NCBI GenBank assembly: GCA_022865445.1
Contig: JALHSX010000067.1
Span: 1-5,939 of the forward strand
Source of the DNA: Thermoplasmata archaeon
GTDB taxonomy: Archaea > Thermoplasmatota > Thermoplasmata > UBA10834
Direction: 5' to 3'
DNA length: 5,939 nucleotides
A program made the position numbers and the translations under genes. The notes under the pieces are model-generated. The model searched no databases. It saw only the letters and a list, made by a program, of their open reading frames with translations, and was not told the origin of the DNA. Positions 1 to 5,898 of the stretch are shown piece by piece (positions within the stretch are counted from its first letter, which is position 1; each line of letters starts with the position of its first letter).

Positions 1-1523
1 CAGTGAGATCCTACATGAAGGCCCTGGAGACCGACCCCGAGGACCAACCGGCCTGGTACAGGCTCGGCCTGTTGCACCTTGAGATCGGCAGGTTCTCGGA
101 CGCGAACGCCTGCTTCGACAAAGCACTTGACCTCGACAGCAACAGCCCGAAGATATGGATGAGCAAAGGGTTTGCGATGGAGAAGCAGGGCCTTTTCGAA
201 GAGGCGGTTGGCTCATACGACCGTGCGATCGGCTTGGACTCGAACGACAAGGAGGCTTGGAAGAGCAAGGGGCAGGTCCTGCTGGCCCTCGGCCGGGCAG
301 AACCCGCTTTGCGATGTTTCGACCACGCGCTCAGCATCGACCCATACTTTGAGGCCGCCTCAGAGGGCAGGAAGCAGGCTGAGGAAGACATCCGAAAGAA
401 CAAGATCGAGGACTATGCGCGCTCCGTGCTCGAGTTCGAATACGGCCATGGCAGGCCTGTGACAAAGGAGGAGGCGTTCAAGGTATGCGGGATCCCCTAT
501 GCCTTCCTTGGAGATGTCCTCGAATTTCTGAGCGGTAAGGAGAACATCAGCCTCACTGGCACTACGCGGGAGGAATCAGACAGGTACGAGAAGATGTCCA
601 GGGAGGTCCTCGTGAACACGATGGACAAGCGCGACCTTGTGGAGCATGGTCTGAGGCTCTGCGACATCACGGTCAACTTCCCTGAAATCAGGATCTCGAG
701 CGCCAAGAAGATACTCAGCTACATCCAGGCCGTCGAGGAACACGAGTTCAGCACGAAATCGACCGATCCACAGACCGAGGCCCTGCTCAGACAGGCGCTC
801 GACTTGCCGAACGACCAGAAGAACGTCCTCGGGCTGATAAGGAACCTCGGCATCGGGGCCTACTGGGCAAGACAGATAGTCACGATTCTACAGACGTTCG
901 AAGGGGCGGGGTTCGCCACGCCGACTGTGGCGCTAAGATCCATCGTCAGCGAGAGCTACGGACACTATTCTCCGTATGATGAGCGCTCGGCCAGGCGCGA
1001 GAGACCCTTGACGGAGGAGCCTTCCTACCCACCAGAGCGAAGGAGAGAGAGACGTCGGGAAGAGGCCCAACCCGAGGAGAGGTACGAGGAAGAGCGTGAA
1101 CCGAGGGCAGCCCAGAGATACAGCCGCGAGACTGAGATGCCCAGGGAAAGGCCGCGTCCGAAGCCATCGAGGGAACGGCCCGCGAAGGAACCCGAGCGAG
1201 CGCCCCAGGAAGTGCAATCGGACCTGGTCGGACGCAGATGTCTGTTCCATGGAGGCATTGCAGTCGCGAGGTGCAGCAAGTGCAAGGCGGTGCTCTGCAA
1301 GGAATGCATCAGAGGATCCGACAGATGTCCGAGGTGCAACACGCCCCTGCGAGCGGTGGAGGAGGCCGGAGACAAGAGCCGCTCCCGAGGCCGAGAACCC
1401 GAGGAAGAGCTTGAAGAGGAGATCGAGCAGGAACCCGATGAGAGGCCCCGCAGGAGGTACAAAGAGCCTCAGAAGCCCACTCGGAAGAAGTCCGATGAGG
1501 ACGATGACCTGACCAGGCTCTGA
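1..1523 (+). CDS. TPR-repeat protein with C-terminal B-box-like zinc finger (5' partial)
   Basis: The frame is open to the left edge and the first complete codon is at 3. The GTG there sits inside a TPR helix (YMKALETDP), so it is probably an internal valine and the gene starts outside the window. Counting from that codon, three full 34-residue TPRs follow at 13-46, 47-80 and 81-114, with the usual W, G, A and DP/DS positions. Residues 115-325 are mostly helical and I do not recognise them. Residues 326-410 are a disordered Arg/Glu/Pro-rich linker. At 413-445 lie four metal-ligand pairs, C413/H416, C424/C427, C432/C435 and C442/C445, resembling a B-box or RING-like two-zinc fold. The tail to residue 506 is charged and low in complexity. 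There is no signal peptide or membrane segment in the visible part. TPRs usually mediate protein-protein contacts, so a cytoplasmic scaffold or adaptor role is inferred; no enzyme activity is visible. The TPR call is firm and the biological role is unknown. Confidence 0.9.
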   Translation, partial: VRSYMKALETDPEDQPAWYRLGLLHLEIGRFSDANACFDKALDLDSNSPKIWMSKGFAMEKQGLFEEAVGSYDRAIGLDSNDKEAWKSKGQVLLALGRAEPALRCFDHALSIDPYFEAASEGRKQAEEDIRKNKIEDYARSVLEFEYGHGRPVTKEEAFKVCGIPYAFLGDVLEFLSGKENISLTGTTREESDRYEKMSREVLVNTMDKRDLVEHGLRLCDITVNFPEIRISSAKKILSYIQAVEEHEFSTKSTDPQTEALLRQALDLPNDQKNVLGLIRNLGIGAYWARQIVTILQTFEGAGFATPTVALRSIVSESYGHYSPYDERSARRERPLTEEPSYPPERRRERRREEAQPEERYEEEREPRAAQRYSRETEMPRERPRPKPSRERPAKEPERAPQEVQSDLVGRRCLFHGGIAVARCSKCKAVLCKECIRGSDRCPRCNTPLRAVEEAGDKSRSRGREPEEELEEEIEQEPDERPRRRYKEPQKPTRKKSDEDDDLTRL

Positions 1524-1566
1524 GCGAGGGCATCCTGAATGCGCAAAGCATAGATGTTCTCAAACG

Positions 1567-1576
1567 ATTTTATGTA
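1567..1576 (+). promoter_or_regulatory. Candidate archaeal TATA box for the DUF6159-type gene
   Basis: ATTTTATGTA stands out as an AT-rich box in the otherwise GC-rich 95-bp gap after the TPR gene. With the usual archaeal spacing of about 25-27 bp, transcription would start near 1597-1600, leaving a leader of roughly 20 nt before the ATG at 1619. No strong GGAGG lies in that leader; the nearest purine run is GGGG at 1607-1610. I see no hairpin or long T-run marking a terminator for the preceding gene in this gap. Confidence 0.4.
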
Positions 1577-1618
1577 GTGGCACGGTAATCCGAACCTGGA
1601 GTTGTCGGGGCTCGAACC

Positions 1619-2455
1619 ATGGGACGCATCGGACGAGGCTGGAAGCTAGCCAAGATGAGCTTGCGGGTCATACGAAAGGACAAGGAGATCCTGATATTCC
1701 CGCTCTTGTCTGGATTGATAACACTAGTGATTCTGGCCAGCTTCTTCATAGGTGCGTTCTTCACATGGGGCTTCGAAGGTCTCACCTCCGCGGCGAACCA
1801 GTGGGTATTCTACCCGTTCTTTGCTGTCTTCTACTTCGTAACCTTCTTCATTTCAATATTCTTCAACGTCGCCGTCATTGGCTGCGCGACGATCAGATTG
1901 AACGGAGGAGACCCTACGGTTGCAGACGGCTTCAGAATCGCACGTGGGAACATCAAGCAGATCATCCTCTGGGCGATATTCGCGGCCACCGTCGGGTTGA
2001 TATTGAGGGCGATCCAAGAGAGGGTCGGGTTCATCGGGAAGATGCTCGTTGGAGCGCTCGGAGCCGCTTTCACGATTGCGACCTACTTCGTCATCCCCGT
2101 GTTCATCTACGAGAAGCTAGGCCCATGGGCCTCGCTCAAGAGGAGCGTCTCGATCCTGAAGAACACGTGGGGGGAGGCGCTCGTGGGCAACCTTGGACTA
2201 GGGGCGATCTTCTTCCTGGTGGGCCTCGCGGGCCTCATACCCATCATCATCGGACTCCTGATAATGACCGTATGGTCGATCGTGATCGGTATCGTGATCG
2301 CCATAGTCTACTGGCTCGTACTGGGACTGGTCGCTTCGGCTGCACAATCAGTATTGGTCGCAGCGCTCTACAGATACGCGACGACTGGCAAGGTATCCGA
2401 GGAGTTCGAAGGGCTCTCGTTCCAGGATCCTTGGGCCGTACCTAAGAGGATCTAA
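1619..2455 (+). CDS. DUF6159-type polytopic membrane protein
   Basis: The protein has 278 residues. A short basic amphipathic N terminus (MGRIGRGWKLAKMS) precedes a KDKEILIFPLLSG segment, then hydrophobic spans at about 24-49, 63-91, 114-130, 142-163, 190-214 and 215-245. That gives about six membrane helices, the last possibly split. Between spans 4 and 5 is the motif SLKRSVSILKNTWGEAL (172-188). The N-terminal motif and this Lys-x-Thr-Trp-Gly-Glu motif are what I associate from memory with the DUF6159 family of archaeal and bacterial membrane proteins, whose function is not established. There are no obvious catalytic residues, and no cleavable signal peptide. It has its own TATA-like box upstream, so it is probably not cotranscribed with the TPR gene. 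Its stop lies 3 bp from the stop of the convergent flavodoxin gene. The membrane location is firm, the family name is likely, and the role is unknown. Confidence 0.85.
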   Translation: MGRIGRGWKLAKMSLRVIRKDKEILIFPLLSGLITLVILASFFIGAFFTWGFEGLTSAANQWVFYPFFAVFYFVTFFISIFFNVAVIGCATIRLNGGDPTVADGFRIARGNIKQIILWAIFAATVGLILRAIQERVGFIGKMLVGALGAAFTIATYFVIPVFIYEKLGPWASLKRSVSILKNTWGEALVGNLGLGAIFFLVGLAGLIPIIIGLLIMTVWSIVIGIVIAIVYWLVLGLVASAAQSVLVAALYRYATTGKVSEEFEGLSFQDPWAVPKRI

Positions 2456-2458
2456 GGG

Positions 2459-2935
2459 TCAGGCGTGAAGCTTCTTGGTCAGCTTCGCAACGCGCCTGCC
2501 GTACCTGACGCAGACAGCCTCCGCCCTCTTGTCTGGCTTCTCTATCGCCACGGGTCCGTAGTGATCGCCCAAGGAATCGCCGCAGACTATCATGCCATGG
2601 ATCAGCAGGCTCTGCAGGATCTCTATGATGGTCGTCTCATTCCCACCGCCGACGTTTGCGCTTGAGGAGAAAGCTCCACCGACCTTGTCCTGCAGCTTCC
2701 CATGGTGCTTGATGCTCTTGTCCAGCAGGTCCTTTATCGGTGCTGCTGGCCCCCCATAGTACGTTGGCGAGCCGATGATTATCCCGTCGTACTGCCTGAG
2801 ATCGTCCACCATGACTTCTTTGACGTTCTTCGTGTCGACCTCGACACCTTCATCCATGACCCCCTTCTGGATCAGGTAGGCCATCTTCTTGGTGTTTCCT
2901 GAGCGGGAGTAGTAGCATATCAGTATCTTCGTCAC
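2459..2935 (-). CDS. Flavodoxin/WrbA-like FMN-binding protein
   Basis: This 158-residue protein is a single flavodoxin-like domain. Beta strand 1 (KILICYYS) leads into the FMN phosphate loop SRSGNT (10-15). GIIIGSPTYYGGP (51-63) is the second flavin loop, and the glycine-rich stretch after FSSSANVGGG (89-98) together with HYGP (125-128) forms the third flavin-contacting region. This pattern is typical of WrbA-like NAD(P)H:quinone reductases and small flavodoxins. The length is slightly short for WrbA (about 190-200) and fits the single-domain archaeal and bacterial 'flavodoxin family' proteins. A cytoplasmic electron-transfer or quinone-reducing role is inferred; the substrate is not visible. 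The start is the GTG at 2935, because GGAGGG sits 7 nt upstream and the phosphate loop then lies at the normal distance from the N terminus. The frame stays open to 3067, but that extension is not flavodoxin-like. It is divergent from the zinc-ribbon gene. Confidence 0.9.
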   Translation of the reverse strand: MTKILICYYSRSGNTKKMAYLIQKGVMDEGVEVDTKNVKEVMVDDLRQYDGIIIGSPTYYGGPAAPIKDLLDKSIKHHGKLQDKVGGAFSSSANVGGGNETTIIEILQSLLIHGMIVCGDSLGDHYGPVAIEKPDKRAEAVCVRYGRRVAKLTKKLHA

Positions 2936-2942
2936 GATTGTT

Positions 2943-2948
2943 CCCTCC
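2943..2948 (-). promoter_or_regulatory. Ribosome binding site fixing the flavodoxin GTG start
   Basis: GGAGGG on the minus strand, 7 nt before the GTG at 2935. It is a strong match to the archaeal 16S anti-Shine-Dalgarno and is the main reason for preferring this start over the longer open frame. Confidence 0.75.
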
Positions 2949-2974
2949 GATGGGCACGGAATCGCATGCATATG

Positions 2975-2982
2975 CCTTAAAC
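2975..2982 (-). promoter_or_regulatory. Candidate TATA box for the flavodoxin gene
   Basis: GTTTAAGG on the minus strand lies about 40 bp upstream of the GTG. Usual archaeal spacing would put the start of transcription near 2951-2955, just ahead of the ribosome binding site. Between box and start lie nested palindromes (GCATGC 2964-2969, ATGCAT 2966-2971, GCATATGC 2968-2975) where a regulator could bind. The assignment rests on composition and spacing only. Confidence 0.35.
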
Positions 2983-3046
2983 AATGGCCCGATATCGTTC
3001 GAGTTGATGTCGCAGTGCTCTCCCTGCAAATACGAACTTTGATGTA

Positions 3047-3054
3047 AGTATACT
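3047..3054 (+). promoter_or_regulatory. Candidate TATA box for the zinc-ribbon gene
   Basis: AGTATACT is the clearest TATA-like element on the plus strand in the 151-bp divergent gap. It predicts a transcription start near 3076, which would give a very short or absent leader for the gene that follows and would conflict with use of the GGAGG at 3075-3079. The AAATAC at 3028-3033 is an alternative box that would keep the ribosome binding site in the transcript. Which one is used cannot be decided from sequence. Confidence 0.3.
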
Positions 3055-3073
3055 GGATTAACCGCATCGAAAA

Positions 3074-3080
3074 GGGAGGG
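3074..3080 (+). promoter_or_regulatory. Ribosome binding site upstream of the zinc-ribbon gene
   Basis: GGGAGGG contains a full GGAGG at 3075-3079. It lies 7 nt before an in-frame CTG at 3087 and 11 nt before an out-of-frame GTG at 3091. The geometry to the CTG is close to that of the flavodoxin gene, supporting initiation well upstream of the first in-frame ATG at 3126. Confidence 0.5.
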
Positions 3081-3086
3081 CTTGGC

Positions 3087-3575
3087 CTGCGTGTTTGTCA
3101 TAGGTGCAGAAAAGAGACGGAGGACATGTTCTGTCCCAGCTGCCATGTGTTGACATATCCCCCAAGGGCGGCTGGCACGACCCCCACATCAGCCACTGGA
3201 GACACATTCGACTGCACGATCTGGCAAGGCCCCAATCGGTCCAGGGGTATAGAGGTTCCACCCAGCGAGAGGGAGAAGTTCTTCTCGAAGAAGCACGACA
3301 TGGTGGTGCTCCACATCGAAGGCAAGAGGACCGTTGCTCCCCTCGGACAACAGTTCTGGAAGAAGCCGGCCGTGATCAAGAAATCCCTGGACGACTCTGG
3401 AAGGGACCAGCTCATCAAGTTCTTCGAGAAGCATCACCTGCTGCCTCCCCAGCAATCAATCAAAGAGAAAGGGATAGTCGACACCATCGTCTTCGAAGTC
3501 ATCACTCCAATGGAGGAGTTCAAGATCAGCGTGACGGAAAGGCAAGAGGAACAAGGCAAGGGCGAGCGGGACTAG
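3087..3575 (+). CDS. Small uncharacterised protein with N-terminal zinc ribbon
   Basis: Read from CTG 3087, this encodes 162 residues. A compact zinc ribbon sits at the very N terminus: C4-x2-C7, eight residues, then C16-x2-C19. A Pro/Thr-rich linker follows, then a mixed alpha/beta domain of roughly 100 residues containing short hydrophobic strands (MVVLHIEG, DTIVFEVI) and a helical FFEKHHLL segment. The C terminus is charged. I do not recognise the main domain, and there is no membrane span or signal peptide. The first in-frame ATG (3126) would remove the first CxxC pair, and its GGAGG (3119-3123) is only 2 nt away, too close to be convincing. No ATG, GTG or TTG exists in frame between the upstream stop at 3045-3047 and 3126, so CTG with the ribosome binding site at 3074-3080 is my best start. 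A lost base after GTG 3091 is the alternative. The stop overlaps that of kbl. The gene is likely real; its function is unknown. Confidence 0.7.
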   Translation: MRVCHRCRKETEDMFCPSCHVLTYPPRAAGTTPTSATGDTFDCTIWQGPNRSRGIEVPPSEREKFFSKKHDMVVLHIEGKRTVAPLGQQFWKKPAVIKKSLDDSGRDQLIKFFEKHHLLPPQQSIKEKGIVDTIVFEVITPMEEFKISVTERQEEQGKGERD

Positions 3576-4771
3576 ATCAGCTTCAGTTCCTTTCCGACCT
3601 TCTCGAACGCGCCAAGAGCCTCGTCGAGATCCTTCTTCGTCAGCGCTGCGTTCATGATGGTTCGTATCCTCGCCTTGTCCTTCGAAACCATCGGAAACAC
3701 TATCGGCAGGGCGAACACGCCGAGCTCGAACAATCTCGAGCTGAAAGACTTCGCGGCCCCACTATCTCCTACCATGACCGGAATGATTGGTGTCTGGCTC
3801 TTCCCGGTGTCGAGCCCGAGATCACGAATCCCCTTCCTGAAGTAGTCCGTGTTCGACCAGAGATTCCGAACATGCTTTGGCTCGGTCTCAAGGACATCTA
3901 TTGCGGCGATGCACGCCGCGACCACTGCCGGCGGATGCGAACCGCTGAGAAGCCAGGTCCTGGATTTGTTGTATCCGAAGTTGACAAGGTCTCGTGTGCC
4001 CGAGACATGGCCTCCGACCACGCCGAACGCCTTCGAGAATGTGCCCATCTCGACATGGACATCGTCCCTCTTGAGTCTGAAGTGCGATACGATGCCCCTG
4101 CCGCCATCGCCCAGGACACCTTCTCCGTGCGCGTCGTCCACGTAGACCATCGCACCATGATCGTGCGCAACCGGCGCTATCTTGTCAACGGGCGCGATGT
4201 CTCCGTCCATGCTGAACACGCCGTCCGTGATTATCAGTATCCTTCTGTAGGCAGGGACGTGCTCCTCAACTTTCTTGAGGACGACCCTCAGGTCCTCGAC
4301 ATCGCAATGCCTGTACACCGCGCGGTCCGCCTTCGACAACCTGACGCCGTCGATTATGCTCCCATGGTTCAGCTCGTCGCTGACAATGATGTCCCCGGCG
4401 TCGGCTAGCTGCGGTATCAGCCCGGCGTTCGCGGCGAATCCTGTCTGGTACACCAGCGATCCCTCGGCACCTTTGAACCTCGCGAGACGACGCTCAAGCT
4501 CCATATGAAGGTCCATGTTCCCGGCTATCGGACGCACGGAACCGGACCCGGCGCCGTGAGTTCTTACCGCATCGATGGCGGCCTTCTTCAGCGCAGAGTG
4601 ATTGCTCAGGCTGAGGTAGTTGTTCGAACAGAGCATCAGCACCTTCTTGCCGTCCACCACACAGCGCGGAGTGCTGGGGCCTTCGAGGACGCGGAGCTTC
4701 CAGTCGAGCTCTTTGTCCACGAGCTGCTCGTACTCTTCTCTTAGAAATCCCACAGGGTCTCTCCGGACCAT
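3572..4771 (-). CDS. kbl: 2-amino-3-ketobutyrate CoA ligase (glycine C-acetyltransferase)
   Basis: This 399-residue PLP enzyme of the alpha-oxoamine synthase family (KBL, BioF, ALAS, SPT) has the usual length. Visible motifs are the N-terminal SNNYLSLSNH (49-58), SDELNHGSIIDG (131-142) with H136 expected to stack on PLP, TDGVFSMDGD (182-191), DDAHGEGVLG (212-221) with D212 and H215, and TFSKAFGVVGGH (244-255) with K247 as the Schiff-base lysine. ARIR (367-370) near the C terminus fits the carboxylate-binding arginine. Family members are hard to separate by sequence alone; the adjacent tdh makes KBL by far the best call, with BioF-like 8-amino-7-oxononanoate synthase the main alternative. It cleaves 2-amino-3-ketobutyrate with CoA to glycine and acetyl-CoA in the cytoplasm. 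It starts 4 nt after tdh and is probably translationally coupled to it. Its TAG stop overlaps the convergent zinc-ribbon gene's stop. Confidence 0.93.
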   Translation of the reverse strand: MVRRDPVGFLREEYEQLVDKELDWKLRVLEGPSTPRCVVDGKKVLMLCSNNYLSLSNHSALKKAAIDAVRTHGAGSGSVRPIAGNMDLHMELERRLARFKGAEGSLVYQTGFAANAGLIPQLADAGDIIVSDELNHGSIIDGVRLSKADRAVYRHCDVEDLRVVLKKVEEHVPAYRRILIITDGVFSMDGDIAPVDKIAPVAHDHGAMVYVDDAHGEGVLGDGGRGIVSHFRLKRDDVHVEMGTFSKAFGVVGGHVSGTRDLVNFGYNKSRTWLLSGSHPPAVVAACIAAIDVLETEPKHVRNLWSNTDYFRKGIRDLGLDTGKSQTPIIPVMVGDSGAAKSFSSRLFELGVFALPIVFPMVSKDKARIRTIMNAALTKKDLDEALGAFEKVGKELKLI

Positions 4772-4780
4772 CTCCTCACC
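4772..4780 (-). promoter_or_regulatory. kbl ribosome binding site overlapping the tdh stop
   Basis: GGTGAGGAG immediately precedes the kbl ATG on the minus strand, and the tdh TGA (4776-4778) lies inside it. GGTGA matches the anti-Shine-Dalgarno with a 4-nt spacer. A ribosome finishing tdh would cover this site, which is the usual arrangement for translational coupling. Confidence 0.55.
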
Positions 4781-5843
4781 ACTCGGGTTTGAGCGAAACC
4801 TTCGCAGCCTGCTTCGTGCGAATGAGTTCCATGCCTTTCTCGATGTCCCTTATGGGTAGGGTATGGGTGATTATGGATGAAAGCTTGGTCCTAAAGGCGG
4901 GGTTCTTCAGCACTTTGAACATCGTATCCCATGTCTGGAACATCTTCCTGCCAGTGATGCCGAACACGGTTGCGGATTTGAAAGTGATCGCATTGTTGAC
5001 GTCCAGGGTCACAGGATCGTTGTAGAGTCCCAGGATGGACACTCTCCCGCCAGGAGTCAGCATCTCGAACACCTGTCTCAGGGCGGAGGCCGCACCGGAC
5101 ATCTCGAGGCACACATCCGCGCCGTCGTTGTCCGTCAGCTCCTTGACCTCCTTGACAAGCGCCCCGTTCCCCATGGCGGCGTCTAGCACCACGTCCGCGC
5201 CAATCCTCTTCGCAAGCGCAGACCTGACCTTCTCGCTTGCCAGCTCCGTCGCGATGACCTGCTTCGCGCCGACGGTCTTCAACAGTGCGATGGCCATTAG
5301 CCCGATCGGCCCGCAGCCGGCAACGACGACGTTCTTCCCCTTGATGTCATGGAAGCAGTCGTTCGGGAAGACCGTGAAGGTGGCGTTCCCCAAAGGTTCC
5401 AGCAGAGATCCGAGGCTCGGCTCCATCCATCTGGGTAGCTTGATCGCATTTCTCTCGGGAAGCTTCACATACTCTGCGAACACGCCATCGGTGTCAACTC
5501 CAAGGATCTTCATGCTCCTGCAGATGTGCATCCGGCCGGTCCTGCACTGATAGCAAGTGCCATCGACTATGTGCGTCTCGGCAGACACCATGTCGCCGAC
5601 CGCAACCTTCTTGACGCCCTTACCGACCTCGACGACTTCGCCGCAGAACTCGTGGCCGAATACTATGGGGAGCGCTTTGACGCGCTTCTGGGCCCAGTGG
5701 TTCCAGTCCCAGATGTGGTCATCAGTACCGCAGATTGAGGTCATCTTCGTCTGGACCAACACTTCGTCCTTGCCAGCGACGGGCTTGGCCACTTCCTCGA
5801 TCTCCGCTCCCGGCTCCCTGTTCCTCTTTCCAACCGCGTGCAT
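4776..5843 (-). CDS. tdh: L-threonine 3-dehydrogenase (zinc-dependent MDR family)
   Basis: The 355-residue protein follows E. coli Tdh along its whole length as I recall that sequence. Catalytic-zinc and substrate residues are in ICGTDDH (C38, T40, H43), GHE (H64, E65) and LEPLGN (E149). The Rossmann fold shows AGCGPIG (175-181), and E200 at the end of the second strand favours NAD+ over NADP+. EMSGA (247-251) and GITGRKMFQTW (295-305) are characteristic of TDH rather than other medium-chain dehydrogenases. The structural-zinc lobe has C97, C100 and C108 but D94 where the first cysteine is expected. It oxidises L-threonine to 2-amino-3-ketobutyrate, which kbl next door consumes. I chose ATG 5843 because it aligns with the E. 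coli N terminus; a TTG at 5870 would add nine residues without family support. No strong ribosome binding site precedes the ATG. Confidence 0.95.
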   Translation of the reverse strand: MHAVGKRNREPGAEIEEVAKPVAGKDEVLVQTKMTSICGTDDHIWDWNHWAQKRVKALPIVFGHEFCGEVVEVGKGVKKVAVGDMVSAETHIVDGTCYQCRTGRMHICRSMKILGVDTDGVFAEYVKLPERNAIKLPRWMEPSLGSLLEPLGNATFTVFPNDCFHDIKGKNVVVAGCGPIGLMAIALLKTVGAKQVIATELASEKVRSALAKRIGADVVLDAAMGNGALVKEVKELTDNDGADVCLEMSGAASALRQVFEMLTPGGRVSILGLYNDPVTLDVNNAITFKSATVFGITGRKMFQTWDTMFKVLKNPAFRTKLSSIITHTLPIRDIEKGMELIRTKQAAKVSLKPEW

Positions 5844-5859
5844 CCTACGGTCACAGCTC

Positions 5860-5883
5860 CCATTGTCCAACAGTGGACATTGG
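5860..5883 (-). promoter_or_regulatory. 24-bp imperfect inverted repeat, candidate operator of tdh-kbl
   Basis: On the plus strand the left arm CCATTGTCCA (5860-5869) and right arm TGGACATTGG (5874-5883) flank a 4-nt spacer, ACAG. Nine of ten arm positions pair, and the inner six (TGTCCA/TGGACA) are perfect. The repeat sits between the TATA-like box and the tdh ATG, spanning the predicted transcription start, where a bound dimeric regulator would block initiation. A regulator identity cannot be read from the sequence. Confidence 0.5.
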
Positions 5884-5890
5884 TTTTGGC

Positions 5891-5898
5891 TCTTAAGG
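5891..5898 (-). promoter_or_regulatory. Candidate TATA box of the tdh-kbl operon
   Basis: On the minus strand, CCCTTAAG and the following A form the only AT-rich TATA-like element upstream of tdh in the window. A transcript starting about 26 bp downstream would begin near 5867, giving a leader of about 25 nt before ATG 5843. The remaining bases to 5939 show no gene. Confidence 0.35.

Noticed and set aside
1096..1512. A plus-strand frame over the TPR gene's linker, and antisense frames in the same stretch
   Set aside because: These arise from the biased, Arg/Glu-rich low-complexity coding sequence. The TPR frame continues through it to a cysteine-rich finger, so the main frame is the real one.
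2936..3067. N-terminal extension of the flavodoxin to position 3067
   Set aside because: The extra 44 residues do not resemble flavodoxin, they would cover the predicted promoter, and a strong ribosome binding site marks the GTG at 2935.
3104..4408. A 434-codon open frame on the plus strand
   Set aside because: It runs out of frame through the zinc-ribbon gene and then antisense to kbl. Its translation is Arg/His/Asp-rich with no recognisable domain, while kbl on the other strand has every family motif. Long antisense frames are expected at this GC content.
5035..5550. A 171-codon plus-strand open frame
   Set aside because: It lies wholly antisense to tdh, and its Ser/Thr/Pro-rich translation is what the complement of a GC-rich gene typically gives.
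5844..5870. TTG start at 5870 for tdh
   Set aside because: It adds nine residues beyond the N terminus of known TDHs, and the codon falls inside the candidate operator. ATG 5843 aligns with the family start.
5851..5880. A nine-residue leader-peptide-like frame upstream of tdh (minus strand, ATG at 5880, reading MSTVGQWEL)
   Set aside because: It has a single threonine codon, no run of regulatory codons and no ribosome binding site, and it starts upstream of the predicted transcription start. It is probably a by-product of the inverted repeat.
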